Shown here: in pieces, positions 49,901 to 55,049 of the stretch
Position numbering within the stretch: the first letter of the stretch is position 1
How the letters are laid out: each line of letters opens with the position of its first letter
From: Cinclus cinclus
Taxonomy: Eukaryota; Chordata; Aves; Passeriformes; Cinclidae
Length of the DNA stretch: 64,000 nt
Assembly (NCBI RefSeq): GCF_963662255.1
Contig: NC_085059.1
Span: forward strand, 11,007,234-11,071,233
Direction: 5' to 3'
Notes under the pieces: model-generated
Databases searched by the model: none
What the model was told of the DNA's origin: nothing
Seen by the model: only the letters and a program-made list of their open reading frames with translations
Program-made: the position numbers and the translations under genes

Positions 49901-51588
49901 TCACAGCAATGTTCTGGGCTTTCTCTTGGGTCATTCTTGGAGATAGAAAGCGGATTGATCTCTAAATGCACAGCTGTGTTTGTATGGCTGTATGCACATG
50001 CCTGGCTGTGTATGTCATGCATAACTGGGTGCATGTACATACACGTTCAAAGCAGAGAGGAATGCCTTCCCCTTAGAAAAAGCATGTTGGCTCCAAACGA
50101 ATTCAATGTATGTGTAAATAAATAAGTATACAAAAATATGCATCTAAGATCTCCTAAAGTACAGCTGAGACACTTAGGAGCATTTAGAATATTTTTTTGC
50201 CTTTAAAATAGGTCCCTTCTTAAACAGTGATGGGACACTGACAGGCTACATGTGGAAAAACTCTAGCCACCTTGGGTTGATTAACTGATGTCCCAGTGGT
50301 TTGGCTGGCATCAGGGTGATGGTCTAAAATGAGTAATTTGGATTTGGTAGAGTGAACTTATTTCATTTGTACTCAGGTGTGCTGGCATTGAGCTGCCTCA
50401 TGCCTCAGCAGATATTTTTGGAGATTGGGTTTCAAAATATTGAACAAAAATAGTAGTGAACTTCTGCTCTTCTGGAGAGGGCATTTGATGAAACTTATGT
50501 TCTCTGCCTAACTTGGCCTGACAGTGTCTCTTCCAGTTCATTTTCCATGATCTTGTTTGAAACAACAGCCAGTGCTGCCAAGCATGGCATTTGTGGGGTG
50601 AAAGTAATGTGAGAGTTTTCCAATAAAGACTTCTCTTATATTGTGTCAAGGCAGGGGAATTCCTGCTTAATTGTTTATCTGCTGATTTGCTTTTAATTTC
50701 TGTGCACTGATGTGATATTCTGTACCTTTTGTCGGTGAACTTCTTTCTAGTTAGAATTTTGTGGTAATTTCCTTCCATTTCAGTCTGATTCAAAATGAGC
50801 CTGTATTGAGATTCTAAAAATTTCTGATGCAAAAGGATTGTATCTTGGCCCTTTAAAATGTGTAAGCAGCAGTTAACATACATATTAGTACTGCAGTTCA
50901 AACTTACAGTAAACATAAAATTGTCTGGCATGAATTCTGTTGTGCTTTTGATGTAAAAATAAGGAAGTCATTGCTTCAGACATTTTTAATCACATGTTTT
51001 CTGAGCTAAATTTAACTGTACCCTTTTAGAGGCACCTATTTTACTATTTTTTAAGTGCTTGGTTAATTTTATTTGGGATAAAATGCTCACTGCATGGAAA
51101 TTTGCTGGCTTTTTTCCCAAATCTATAGCTTTTGGGATACTGCATGGTGATAATACTTGGAGGATCTGGGATTTTCTGTTTTGCTAGATGTCTTTATCGT
51201 ATGACCATCATACCTCAGACTGCAGAACCTATGGATGCCCCATCTCTGGAAGTGCACAAGTCCAGGCTGGATGGGGGCTTGGAGAAACCTGGATGGTGTT
51301 CCTGCCTATAACATGGAGTTGGAATGAGATGCTTTATAAGGTCCCTTCCAACCCAAACCTTTCTGTGATTTCCTGAGGATCTGATAAATGGTGATATGGA
51401 ATGTGTAGTGATCAATGATAAAGACAGTGCAAACACGCTGTTGAAGGGGTGAAGTTGTCATAGACTCAATGTTACCACCTCATTGGGTGCTGGTCTATGC
51501 CCTGTGTGTCTGAGGTGGGGACTGGTGGAATAATTGCCTATTTCTTTTATCTTGTTTTGCAGAAGATGAACAAGTATCAGCAGTTTAA
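7861..51588 (+). CDS. RAPGEF6: RAPGEF6 (PDZ-GEF2), Rap guanine-nucleotide exchange factor, 3' 22 coding exons
   Basis: Partial gene. Join: 7861-7992, 14818-15001, 15822-15958, 16468-16626, 16848-17000, 17534-17698, 18622-18729, 19086-19289, 19959-20067, 21804-22047, 22611-22768, 26572-26812, 27854-28237, 30447-30658, 31543-31666, 36768-36988, 39046-39237, 40530-40664, 44153-44378, 46134-46645, 49544-49855, 51563-51588. The 4338 nt give 1445 residues plus stop, uninterrupted, with AG/GT borders and matching phases throughout. Residue numbers in the exon entries count from 7861. Domains: cNBD-like about 106-235, REM about 252-365, PDZ about 376-450, RA about 584-665, CDC25/RasGEF about 690-960, Ser/Pro-rich tail, C-terminal SAV. 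Family knowledge: the protein loads GTP on Rap1/Rap2, binds GTP-M-Ras or Rap through RA, and acts at membranes and cell junctions. The human protein is about 1601 aa, so about 165 N-terminal residues lie upstream of position 1. Tail segments match RAPGEF6 rather than RAPGEF2 from memory. Confidence 0.95.
9049..9320. repeat. Degenerate direct duplication, period about 171 bp
   Basis: GTTAGGATTGAG (9058) and GTTAGGGTTGAG (9229) start two related segments. Shared later blocks include CAGCTCC/CAGCTGC, ACACTGG, the GAAAAGGC/GAAGAGGC block, TCACAACA (9138 and 9300) and GCTGCTC. The copies are diverged with small gaps. Family unknown. Confidence 0.5.
9559..10266 (+). mobile_element. Solo LTR-like insertion (endogenous retrovirus), passerine type
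   Basis: A 708-bp, GC-rich block in AT-rich intron. It begins TGTTGGAGATAGG and ends CAAACCAGGACA (TG...CA). Candidate 5-bp target duplications are CTGTG (9554-9558) and CCGTG (10267-10271), four of five matching. The 3' part, with AGTAAAGAACTGTTACTCCT and CATATCTTTGCCTGAG, resembles solo LTRs I recall from songbird genomes. No internal viral genes are present. Orientation is inferred from that resemblance. The open frames on both strands inside it are by-products of composition. Confidence 0.6.
13430..14035 (+). mobile_element. CR1 LINE, sense, internally deleted
   Basis: The 13.5-13.83 kb part matches the CR1 reverse-transcriptase region in sense (GAGTCCATGGGACCCAAGG, ACAGGGTCCTGAGGGACTTG, AGACTGGAGAAAAGGGAAAC), with stops and indels. 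It then jumps at about 13835 to the 3' part (GTGGTTTTAAACTGGAAAAGG ... GGTTGTCCAGAGAAGCTGTG). The middle of ORF2 is missing. Dead copy. Confidence 0.8.
14818..15001 (+). CDS. RAPGEF6: RAPGEF6 exon 2: acidic linker
   Basis: 184 nt, residues 45-106, phase 0 in and 1 out. It holds [11 protein letters not shown], a run of Glu/Asp ([15 protein letters not shown]) and [16 protein letters not shown], typical of the linker before the second cNBD. Acceptor TTTGTAG at 14817. The donor is G/GTGAGG at 15002, so the last base (15001) pairs with AG of the next exon to make Glu. Confidence 0.93.
15002..15821 (+). other. RAPGEF6: RAPGEF6 intron 2
   Basis: 820 nt, AT-rich, no repeat or extra exon recognised. 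Confidence 0.85.
15822..15958 (+). CDS. RAPGEF6: RAPGEF6 exon 3: start of second cNBD-like domain
   Basis: 137 nt, residues 106-151, phase 1 in and 0 out. It reads (E)[19 protein letters not shown] to [14 protein letters not shown], the first helix and strands of the cyclic-nucleotide-binding fold. [13 protein letters not shown] fits RAPGEF6; RAPGEF2 has ERAGTIVLNDGEE in my memory. Acceptor CCAACAG at 15821, donor GAA/GTAAGT at 15959. Confidence 0.95.
15959..16467 (+). other. RAPGEF6: RAPGEF6 intron 3
   Basis: 509 nt; contains only a small direct duplication (GGTGCCCTGAACATA at 16012, partly repeated at 16027) and a T-run before the acceptor. Confidence 0.85.
16468..16626 (+). CDS. RAPGEF6: RAPGEF6 exon 4: cNBD-like core
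   Basis: 159 nt, residues 152-204, phase 0 both ends. [14 protein letters not shown] and [14 protein letters not shown] form the beta core and the position of the phosphate-binding cassette. The cassette lacks the FGE acidic residue and the RAAT arginine of true cAMP sites, agreeing with the known failure of PDZ-GEFs to respond to cAMP. Acceptor TTTCTCTAG at 16467, donor CAG/GTAAGG at 16627. Confidence 0.95.
16679..16800 (+). mobile_element. CR1 LINE fragment, sense, inside the 221-nt intron 4
   Basis: TTGGAAAAGGTCCAGAGAAGG, CTACAAAGGTGCTC and GGGGCTGTTTAGCCTGGAGA match the CR1 region upstream of its 3' UTR in sense. It makes up more than half of intron 4 (16627-16847). Confidence 0.75.
16848..17000 (+). 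CDS. RAPGEF6: RAPGEF6 exon 5: end of cNBD, entry to REM
   Basis: 153 nt, residues 205-255, phase 0 both ends. [19 protein letters not shown] is the C-terminal helix of the cNBD, followed by [20 protein letters not shown] and KGHIVIK leading to the REM domain. Acceptor GGGGACAG at 16847 has an interrupted pyrimidine tract. The donor AAG/GTGCAT is weak. The preceding intron is only 221 nt and about half CR1-derived. Confidence 0.95.
17001..17533 (+). other. RAPGEF6: RAPGEF6 intron 5
   Basis: 533 nt, AT-rich; nothing recognised besides splice sites. Confidence 0.85.
17534..17698 (+). CDS. RAPGEF6: RAPGEF6 exon 6: Ras-exchanger motif (REM)
   Basis: 165 nt, residues 256-310, phase 0 both ends. 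[21 protein letters not shown] and [19 protein letters not shown] are the hallmark N-terminal RasGEF (REM) helices, which stabilise the catalytic domain. Acceptor TTTTTTAAG at 17533. The donor AAG/GTTGGT departs from the +3 to +5 consensus. Confidence 0.95.
17699..18621 (+). other. RAPGEF6: RAPGEF6 intron 6
   Basis: 923 nt, AT-rich, with short TATA-rich runs (about 18585-18615) just before the acceptor. No repeat family recognised. Confidence 0.85.
18622..18729 (+). CDS. RAPGEF6: RAPGEF6 exon 7: REM continued
   Basis: 108 nt, residues 311-346, phase 0 both ends. It encodes [20 protein letters not shown] and [14 protein letters not shown], the second half of the REM domain. Acceptor ATTACAG at 18621, donor ACG/GTAGGA at 18730. 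This segment is nearly invariant between RAPGEF2 and RAPGEF6. Confidence 0.95.
18730..19085 (+). other. RAPGEF6: RAPGEF6 intron 7
   Basis: 356 nt, nothing recognised. Confidence 0.85.
19086..19289 (+). CDS. RAPGEF6: RAPGEF6 exon 8: REM end and PDZ domain start
   Basis: 204 nt, residues 347-414, phase 0 both ends. It starts [20 protein letters not shown]. The PDZ domain begins near [10 protein letters not shown], with the carboxylate-binding loop GFGIF at about residues 390-394 and [14 protein letters not shown] just before the exon end. Acceptor TTAACAG at 19085; the donor CAG/GTAGAA is weak at +5. Confidence 0.95.
19290..19958 (+). other. RAPGEF6: RAPGEF6 intron 8
   Basis: 669 nt, splits the PDZ domain coding sequence. 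Nothing else recognised. Confidence 0.85.
19959..20067 (+). CDS. RAPGEF6: RAPGEF6 exon 9: PDZ domain end
   Basis: 109 nt, residues 415-451, phase 0 in and 1 out. [21 protein letters not shown] and [14 protein letters not shown] complete the PDZ fold, including the alpha-B helix of the ligand groove. Acceptor TTTCTTAAAG at 19958, donor G/GTGAGT at 20068. Confidence 0.95.
20068..21803 (+). other. RAPGEF6: RAPGEF6 intron 9
   Basis: 1736 nt, AT-rich; no exon or repeat family recognised. Confidence 0.8.
21804..22047 (+). CDS. RAPGEF6: RAPGEF6 exon 10: PDZ-RA linker
   Basis: 244 nt, residues 451-532, phase 1 in and 2 out. It encodes [20 protein letters not shown], a variable middle, then [19 protein letters not shown] and [12 protein letters not shown]. 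The basic stretch between PDZ and RA is typical of PDZ-GEFs. Acceptor CTTGCAG at 21803, donor CAG/GTTTGT at 22048. The antisense CR1 at 22105 begins about 60 bp past the exon. Confidence 0.94.
22105..22345 (-). mobile_element. CR1 LINE 3'-end fragment in intron 10
   Basis: ATCATAGAATGATTGG, ACCAGGTTTCTCCAAGCC, ACCTGTGCCAGGGCCTCACT and ACAGGGAGGAATTTTTTACT are reverse complements of the CR1 3' region. It occupies nearly half of intron 10 (22048-22610). Confidence 0.85.
22611..22768 (+). CDS. RAPGEF6: RAPGEF6 exon 11: serine-rich linker before RA
   Basis: 158 nt, residues 532-585, phase 2 in and 1 out. [22 protein letters not shown] and [20 protein letters not shown] are conserved in RAPGEF6; [10 protein letters not shown] separates it from the RAPGEF2 version. 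Acceptor TGTTTTGCAG at 22610, donor CAG/GTAAAA at 22769. Confidence 0.95.
23647..23740 (-). mobile_element. CR1 LINE 3'-end fragment
   Basis: TTGCAGAATGATTTGGGTTGG, then ATCTATTCCAATCCCTCTGC and GGGCAGGGACATCTTCAGC: the last about 90 bp of CR1 in reverse complement. Confidence 0.8.
23895..23909 (+). other. Candidate 15-nt microexon in the intron before the RA exon
   Basis: A long T/C tract (about 23866-23890) ends in GTCTGCAG at 23894. Fifteen bases later there is a good donor, GTAAGT, at 23910. Inserted between the phase-1 ends of exons 11 and 12 it would read AVGFY and change the following Asp to Tyr, with no stop and no frameshift. I do not recall such an insert in known PDZ-GEF isoforms, so this rests only on splice-site quality and may be chance. 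Confidence 0.25.
26224..26520 (-). mobile_element. CR1 LINE 3'-end fragment close to the RA exon
   Basis: AATCATAGAATTACAGAATGG, ACTAGACCAGGTGCTCCAAG, CCTCCAGGGATGGAGAGTCC and TTCCCCCTTGTTCCAGCACA read as reverse-complement CR1 3' sequence. Its edge is about 50-70 bp from the exon 12 acceptor. Confidence 0.85.
26572..26812 (+). CDS. RAPGEF6: RAPGEF6 exon 12: Ras-association (RA) domain
   Basis: 241 nt, residues 585-665, phase 1 in and 2 out. [20 protein letters not shown] begins the ubiquitin-like RA fold, followed by [16 protein letters not shown] and [19 protein letters not shown]. In this family RA binds GTP-bound M-Ras or Rap and recruits the protein to membranes. Acceptor TTTTTTTAG at 26571, donor CG/GTAAAT at 26813. 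An antisense CR1 ends about 70 bp upstream. Confidence 0.95.
26813..27853 (+). other. RAPGEF6: RAPGEF6 intron 12
   Basis: 1041 nt, AT-rich, nothing recognised. Confidence 0.85.
27854..28237 (+). CDS. RAPGEF6: RAPGEF6 exon 13: RasGEF (CDC25) domain start
   Basis: 384 nt, residues 665-793, phase 2 in and 2 out. After [21 protein letters not shown] the catalytic domain starts at [21 protein letters not shown]. It continues through [27 protein letters not shown] and [20 protein letters not shown], the classic structural helices of CDC25 domains. Acceptor TTCTTCAG at 27853, donor AAG/GTAAAA at 28238. Confidence 0.96.
28238..30446 (+). other. RAPGEF6: RAPGEF6 intron 13
   Basis: 2.2 kb, splits the catalytic domain. 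Contains an A-run (29230-29243) and an antisense CR1 (29850-30065). Confidence 0.8.
29850..30065 (-). mobile_element. CR1 LINE 3'-end fragment
   Basis: AGAATAACAGAGTGGTTTGA, CACCTTCCATTACACCAGG, CAAGCCCCATCCAGCCTGTC and GGGAGCTCACCACCCTCACA are diverged reverse-complement CR1 3' sequence. Confidence 0.85.
30447..30658 (+). CDS. RAPGEF6: RAPGEF6 exon 14: RasGEF catalytic core
   Basis: 212 nt, residues 793-864, phase 2 in and 1 out. [20 protein letters not shown] is the catalytic helical-hairpin region that prises open switch 1 of the GTPase. It is followed by [12 protein letters not shown] and [20 protein letters not shown], the usual PFLG-like strand and loop. Acceptor GCCTTGCAG at 30446, donor AAG/GTAATG at 30659. 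Confidence 0.96.
30659..31542 (+). other. RAPGEF6: RAPGEF6 intron 14
   Basis: 884 nt, AT-rich, nothing recognised; a T-rich tract precedes the acceptor. Confidence 0.85.
31543..31666 (+). CDS. RAPGEF6: RAPGEF6 exon 15: RasGEF domain continued
   Basis: 124 nt, residues 864-905, phase 1 in and 2 out. [21 protein letters not shown] and [15 protein letters not shown] are late helices of the CDC25 domain. Acceptor TTATGTAG at 31542, donor AAG/GTGTGC at 31667. It can splice to exon 16 or to the 24-nt microexon at 34052, since phases match either way. Confidence 0.95.
32885..33015 (+). mobile_element. CR1 LINE 3'-end fragment
   Basis: CTGAACAGCCTGGTCTAATGG, AAGGTGTCCCTGCCCATGGA and AACTTTAAGGTCCCTCCCAA, ending in a degraded TTCTGTGGTTCTG tail, is the CR1 3' end in sense. 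Confidence 0.85.
34052..34075 (+). CDS. RAPGEF6: RAPGEF6 alternative 24-nt microexon (KKRWRSLG)
   Basis: Between exons 15 and 16 a 24-nt segment has acceptor CTTGCTTACAG (ending 34051) and donor GG/GTAAGT (34076). Entered in phase 2 it encodes KKRWRSLG and leaves in phase 2, changing ...FRQR-SLSQ to ...[16 protein letters not shown]. The same basic octapeptide (KKKWRSLG) stands at this place in RAPGEF2 as I remember it, which is strong support for a true conserved microexon. It is likely alternatively spliced, adding a basic patch inside the catalytic-domain region. The exon is too short to be found as an ORF. Confidence 0.8.
36187..36540 (-). mobile_element. CR1 LINE 3'-end fragment, distinct subfamily
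   Basis: TTAAGGTTGGAAAATACCTC, ATCCAACCATCAATCCAGCA, CCACTAAACCACGTCCTCAA and GGCACAACTTGAGGCTATTT match a second CR1 subfamily, different from most other copies here, in reverse complement. Confidence 0.85.
36768..36988 (+). CDS. RAPGEF6: RAPGEF6 exon 16: basic insert and last RasGEF helix
   Basis: 221 nt, residues 905-979, phase 2 in and 1 out. [17 protein letters not shown] and the basic HKKRARRSS precede [20 protein letters not shown], the final helix. [22 protein letters not shown] opens the tail. RRSS resembles a basophilic kinase site (inference). Acceptor TTCTCTTGTAG at 36767, donor T/GTAAGT at 36989. Confidence 0.95.
36989..39045 (+). other. RAPGEF6: RAPGEF6 intron 16
   Basis: 2.1 kb, AT-rich; includes a small GC-richer patch (38380-38480) with a partly CTCF-like word. 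No repeat family recognised. Confidence 0.8.
39046..39237 (+). CDS. RAPGEF6: RAPGEF6 exon 17: C-terminal tail
   Basis: 192 nt, residues 979-1043, phase 1 in and 1 out. It encodes [20 protein letters not shown], a Gln/His-rich piece, and [21 protein letters not shown], matching the less conserved tail of PDZ-GEFs. Acceptor CCTTAACAG at 39045. The donor CA/GTGAGT at 39238 is strong, and the phase is confirmed by the next exon. Confidence 0.92.
39238..40529 (+). other. RAPGEF6: RAPGEF6 intron 17
   Basis: 1.3 kb, AT-rich, with a T-run near 40231. No exon or repeat family recognised. Confidence 0.8.
40530..40664 (+). CDS. RAPGEF6: RAPGEF6 exon 18: Ser/Pro-rich tail
   Basis: 135 nt, residues 1043-1088, phase 1 in and 1 out. 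[19 protein letters not shown] and [20 protein letters not shown] are the SP-rich stretch shared by RAPGEF2 and RAPGEF6, with several proline-directed phosphorylation-type sites (inference). Acceptor TTTTCATAG at 40529, donor AAAG/GTATGT at 40665. It can join exon 19 at 44153 or the alternative exon at 42014, both in frame. Confidence 0.94.
40665..44152 (+). other. RAPGEF6: RAPGEF6 intron 18, with candidate alternative exon
   Basis: 3.5 kb. The alternative terminal exon (42014-42480) lies near its middle, followed by AT-rich sequence without recognised repeats that could be its 3' UTR (ATTAAA at 42754). A short GGCAT direct repeat is at about 41456-41472. Confidence 0.75.
42014..42480 (+). 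CDS. RAPGEF6: Candidate alternative 3'-terminal coding exon of RAPGEF6
   Basis: In the large intron after exon 18, an acceptor (CTTCATTGTAG, ending 42013) leads into an open frame of about 155 codons that matches the phase-1 end of exon 18. It reads [21 protein letters not shown], a Ser/Asn-rich part, a Lys/Arg/Glu-rich part, [18 protein letters not shown], and ends [11 protein letters not shown] with TAA at 42478. Using it as terminal exon would remove the tail of exons 19-22 and the SAV PDZ ligand. An ATTAAA lies at 42754. A donor G/GTGGGG at 42128 would instead make a 114-nt in-frame cassette. PDZ-GEF2 is known to have C-terminal splice variants, but I cannot confirm this sequence is one. 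Confidence 0.55.
44153..44378 (+). CDS. RAPGEF6: RAPGEF6 exon 19: Ser-rich tail
   Basis: 226 nt, residues 1088-1163, phase 1 in and 2 out. [20 protein letters not shown] and [20 protein letters not shown] are conserved in both PDZ-GEFs, followed by a variable end (GQPCPG). Acceptor GTACTTAG at 44152. The donor GG/GTAAGG at 44379 hides an apparent stop codon just past the exon. Confidence 0.95.
44379..46133 (+). other. RAPGEF6: RAPGEF6 intron 19
   Basis: 1.8 kb, with one antisense CR1 (45030-45155) and a long T-run before the acceptor. Confidence 0.8.
45030..45155 (-). mobile_element. CR1 LINE 3'-end fragment
   Basis: GCTTTGGCTTGCAGACCTTA, AAGATCATCTTGATCCAACC and CCCATCTAACCTGGCCTTGA: diverged reverse-complement CR1 end. 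Confidence 0.8.
46134..46645 (+). CDS. RAPGEF6: RAPGEF6 exon 20: large tail exon
   Basis: 512 nt, residues 1163-1334, phase 2 in and 1 out; the largest exon here. It starts [13 protein letters not shown] and contains [59 protein letters not shown] and ends SSTEKGLI. The [13 protein letters not shown] block is shared with RAPGEF2. The acceptor has an 11-T run and ends CCAATGTAG at 46133; donor G/GTAAGA at 46646. Confidence 0.95.
46646..49543 (+). other. RAPGEF6: RAPGEF6 intron 20
   Basis: 2.9 kb, no CR1 recognised. Holds the 26-bp palindrome at 48108-48133 and a long T-rich acceptor tract. Confidence 0.8.
48108..48133. repeat. Perfect 26-bp palindrome built from TACTAG words
   Basis: The arms are ACTAGTACTAGTT and its exact complement, meeting at a GTTAAC centre (48120/48121) with no spacer. 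Additional TACTAG copies extend it to the left (48100-48107). Confidence 0.9.
49544..49855 (+). CDS. RAPGEF6: RAPGEF6 exon 21: proline-rich tail
   Basis: 312 nt, residues 1334-1437, phase 1 in and 1 out. [20 protein letters not shown] is diagnostic of RAPGEF6 and leads to the [10 protein letters not shown] motif, a proline-rich site of the kind bound by SH3 or WW domains (WW binding is known for PDZ-GEF tails). Then [15 protein letters not shown] and [10 protein letters not shown]. Acceptor GTGCCCAG at 49543, donor GATG/GTAGGT at 49856. GC is higher than in neighbouring introns. Confidence 0.95.
49856..51562 (+). other. RAPGEF6: RAPGEF6 last intron
   Basis: 1.7 kb with a sense CR1 (51238-51376), about 190 bp before the terminal exon. 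Confidence 0.85.
51238..51376 (+). mobile_element. CR1 LINE 3'-end fragment
   Basis: CCCATCTCTGGAAGTGCACA, AGGCTGGATGGGGGCTTGGA and AAGGTCCCTTCCAACCCAAA, ending TTTCTGTGATT, is the CR1 3' end in sense. Confidence 0.85.
51563..51588 (+). CDS. RAPGEF6: RAPGEF6 terminal coding exon with PDZ ligand SAV
   Basis: Only 26 coding nt: the last two bases of a Glu codon split with exon 21, then DEQVSAV and TAA (51586-51588). Acceptor CTTGTTTTGCAG at 51562. The ending S-A-V is a class I PDZ-binding motif (Ser at -2, Val at 0), the known C-terminus of both RAPGEF2 and RAPGEF6, used for binding multi-PDZ scaffolds. The exon continues into the 3' UTR. Confidence 0.95.
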
Positions 51589-52202
51589 CCCTTGGGCTGT
51601 TTATATAAACCACTCACAACACAAGCATGTGGGAGAAGCTCTCATGGTTCTGTTAGCAACTGCTGACTGCTTGCTGCTACTGACCTCAGACCTTGCCTCT
51701 GTCACAGACGAGATGGAATGAGTTGGATCACCTCTTTACACCTTCCTTCACTCTGCCACCACCACCTAGAGAAGCTATTTCTGCCTATGAAATGGAAAAT
51801 CCTGTTCAAGGAATGTGCTGACTTGCCTGGATACCAGCATGGGTACCCAGAGATGGACTGAGTTTTGTGCATTGGGGAGGACCAGTTGTCACCACCACTT
51901 GAAACTTGGGAGCATTTTTCTTTATGATACCGTATAATCCTTTGGTAGTTTCCATTGTTATTTTCTACATGACCATTAGAAGTCTGAGAGTGTATTTTAT
52001 GAACTTCAAAAAAAAAACAAAACTATATCAAGATGTCAGCAACAGCAAAGGATGTTGCTGAAGTATCTGAAAATAATTTATTAATTTAATATTTTTAAAT
52101 GGAAGTTTCCTGTATGTGTATTGGGAGTACTCTGGTTGGCTAATATAAATGTTTGGTCAATGTGACAGTAAATTAACTACACATCAACTGTTGTGCTCTC
52201 AA

Positions 52203-52208
52203 AATAAA
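52203..52208 (+). promoter_or_regulatory. Proximal poly(A) signal AATAAA
   Basis: AATAAA 615 nt after the RAPGEF6 stop, following an AT-rich stretch (52066-52100). It would give the short 3' UTR form. Function is inferred from position only. Confidence 0.55.
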
Positions 52209-52978
52209 CAGAAAAGTAGAAACGGGCAAAGAAATTTACAGATTTTAGAGTGGGTTTAGATTTAATATGAATAGAGCCCAATGCCCTGCAGAGCATTGTC
52301 TGTCAAGCCAGCACTCGTGCTGCTCCCCTCCCACATGGACACAGCAGAAACATCCTGTCCAAGGATTTTTAGAAATTTTTTTAGCTACCAGCCAACTGAG
52401 TGCTGAGTGCAACCATTGGTGCTCTCTTCCCATATTAAAGAATGTTTGAAACATGGAAGCCATAGCTTATGGAGAGCATTTGGGGAGAAGCTTTCCCAAA
52501 AGAGTTTTAACCAGGTTTTGCCCTGCAGAGTTCAACATGCAGAGCACATTCTAAAACTCAAAACTCAGCTGTGTGTTGGGGTATTCAAGATCATCTCATA
52601 TGTCCTGGCCTTCTCCCAGAGTTGCACAGGTTATCAAAGGTTATCTTTGAAAAAAAAAATAGAAATCACCTACATTTCACAATAATATTTGTGAAACTGA
52701 ATAATAAATGACACAGAGCTTATAGAAGAGCATAATGCATTTTATGATGGGTTAAAAACCCTGTAGTGTTTATCTAGAAAATACAGATGATCTCAAACAA
52801 TTTTTAAAATCCTAGTTAAAAGTCCTGATGTTGTTGATGTCAGTGAGAGTTTTGATTTACAGCCAGCCAGTATTAACCCATGATCCTCTAGTGTGACTAT
52901 GGTCAAAAGAATTGCTTCTTTGATTTTACTTTTAGCCAGCCAGAGTGCAGAGGGGTAGAACTGGAAATGCCTGCAGGT

Positions 52979-53045
52979 TCTTTCCCTCCTTTCCCTCCTT
53001 TCCCTCCTTAGCCTCCTTTGCCTCCTTTCCCTCCTTTCCCTCCTT
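52979..53045. repeat. 9-bp C/T-rich tandem repeat (TTTCCCTCC)
   Basis: About seven copies of TTTCCCTCC with two variant units (TTAGCCTCC, TTTGCCTCC). All pyrimidine on the RNA-like strand apart from the variant bases, so a possible PTB-type binding tract in the 3' UTR and a triplex-prone duplex. The Arg/Glu-rich frame it creates on the minus strand is not a gene. Confidence 0.85.
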
Positions 53046-55049
53046 CCATACATGACACCCCATTCTAGTGTTAAAATCAGACATCAATGTGTGAATATGT
53101 ATTTAAACATTTAATTGTAAATCTTTGTTGTGATGTTTACAGCCTAAGCTAGAAAGATGATGTTTGTCATTTTTACAGTGCCTCAAAACTGATTTCTATA
53201 TCCATAGTTGTGAAGAGCTTTAAGGGTTTGGTTTTTTTTAACCTATATGTGTGCAGGGGTGCAAGGTGAATACAATATTTTTTGAAAATGCCACAAGTAC
53301 CAAAAACAACCCAAAGCCTTTGATGTGCTTTCTCCGTAGTAGCTAGGGGCTGATGCAACCAGGTGGATGTGAATGACCCAACCTGTGTCTGCCTTCAGAC
53401 CAGTACCAGGTTCAGCATTGTCTGGAATGTACCTGTCATGATAGGACCTGGGAAGGTGTAAATGAGCAGTGATGCTGAGGAAGAGGATTCCTAATTTATA
53501 ACTCACTGGTCGGCTGTTTGAATTTTTGGCACAAGTATCAGAGAAGCAAATGGTTGAAAAAATATATTAAAATCCACTTTAGGTATGGCATAATAAATGC
53601 ATTTTGCTTTCTCAAGGCCTTAATGTGTATAATGAACTTGCACAGGTCTTAATGACTAAAGATTAGTGTTTCAAAGCAGTGCAAGGCAGGGTAGGTGTTT
53701 TCAGCACATGCAATATTGATAATAGAATTCTTGATCTGATATTCCTGTGGGATGTAAATCCAGATCCTGCCATCCCACTGTCAACTGTAGTTGCTTGTTA
53801 ACATCTACATGGAAACAATAGGCTTTGAGTTCCATCTGAAATCATCTGCATTGTGCCAGGTGAATGAAACCTCACAGTTCCTTGGCCTTGGGGGTAGCTA
53901 CATCTTATTCCAGCTTGTTGAACAACAGCTTATACAGCTTGTTGAACGAAAGTATAGGGGATGGGGATTACTAAAGTGGCTTCCTTTTACTCCAAAACCC
54001 AATAGTGCTGCCTTTGAGGATGCAGGGAACCCCTGTGGGGAGCAGGGTCAGGGTCTTTTGGCAGTCAGCAAGAGCAGCTGAATAAATCACCCATCCAAAC
54101 ATGATGTTTGATGGTGTTTGCACATCCAACAGGATTGTCTGTTCCACAAGGCTTGGCAAACACTGAAAAGTTCTGGAATGAGTGAAAGTCTCACTAATAA
54201 CATTTTCCTAATGGCCAACACAGCTGGTGTGCATAAATCATACACAAACTATGGACAGATGAGCTACTCCTGCTACTCCTGCCTTGCACAGTGTGGCTTC
54301 TCTACTGCTCCTTGCTGGGGTTTTTTGTTTGTTTGTTTGTTTTTAACTCAACCGATCACATTGATTGGGGCCAATAGCCAAATGTAGAGTGTCTGGTGTG
54401 GGTTTGAAGAGACATTATCCCTTTTCTTTGGTAATGCAGACAGAAGCAATATGGTGGTTAGTACTTGTTGTACATTGCTTTGTTGAAGTGATGTCTTCTG
54501 GACCACAGATCCATGACTCTGTACCTCTGCTAGGTTCTTTTAACTTGGGCTCTGATGCTGATAAACAGTTCAGGTGCCTCATGTCATGTTCTTCCACTGC
54601 CATACCTGGGTTTGCACACTTCCTGCTTGTCATTTGTTCCTGACTTGTTGGTGAAAGATGCATTTCAGATTTCTATGATTTAAGCACGCAATGTTCTGTT
54701 ATAATCTTAAACTTCCAAATAATTCCTGAGAAAGCAGTGTAGTTTGGTAAGATTGAATTGGCCTCTCCAGTTGCAGAAAGGGGAAAATGAGATCACCAGG
54801 CCTCTGAGCATCAGGTTTATCTCTCAGGTACACAGAAGAATGGAAAGACAATGGCTGTGGACCTTTGCAGTTCACGTTTTTGCAACGTGGACGGATTTTG
54901 AACGTCTGCCAACAGTGGGCAGTGTGGAGCCTTCCTGGCTCCTTCCTTTTACCTTTACTCAGATAAGTTTGTAGGTGTAGTCTCACCTTGAGTCCTGTTT
55001 GTGATTTTTGGGCACCGTGATATGAAAAAGACATTAAGCTATTAGCATC

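Noticed and set aside
52793..53053. Arg/Glu-rich 86-codon minus-strand frame
   Set aside because: Produced by the 9-bp C/T repeat in the RAPGEF6 3' UTR.
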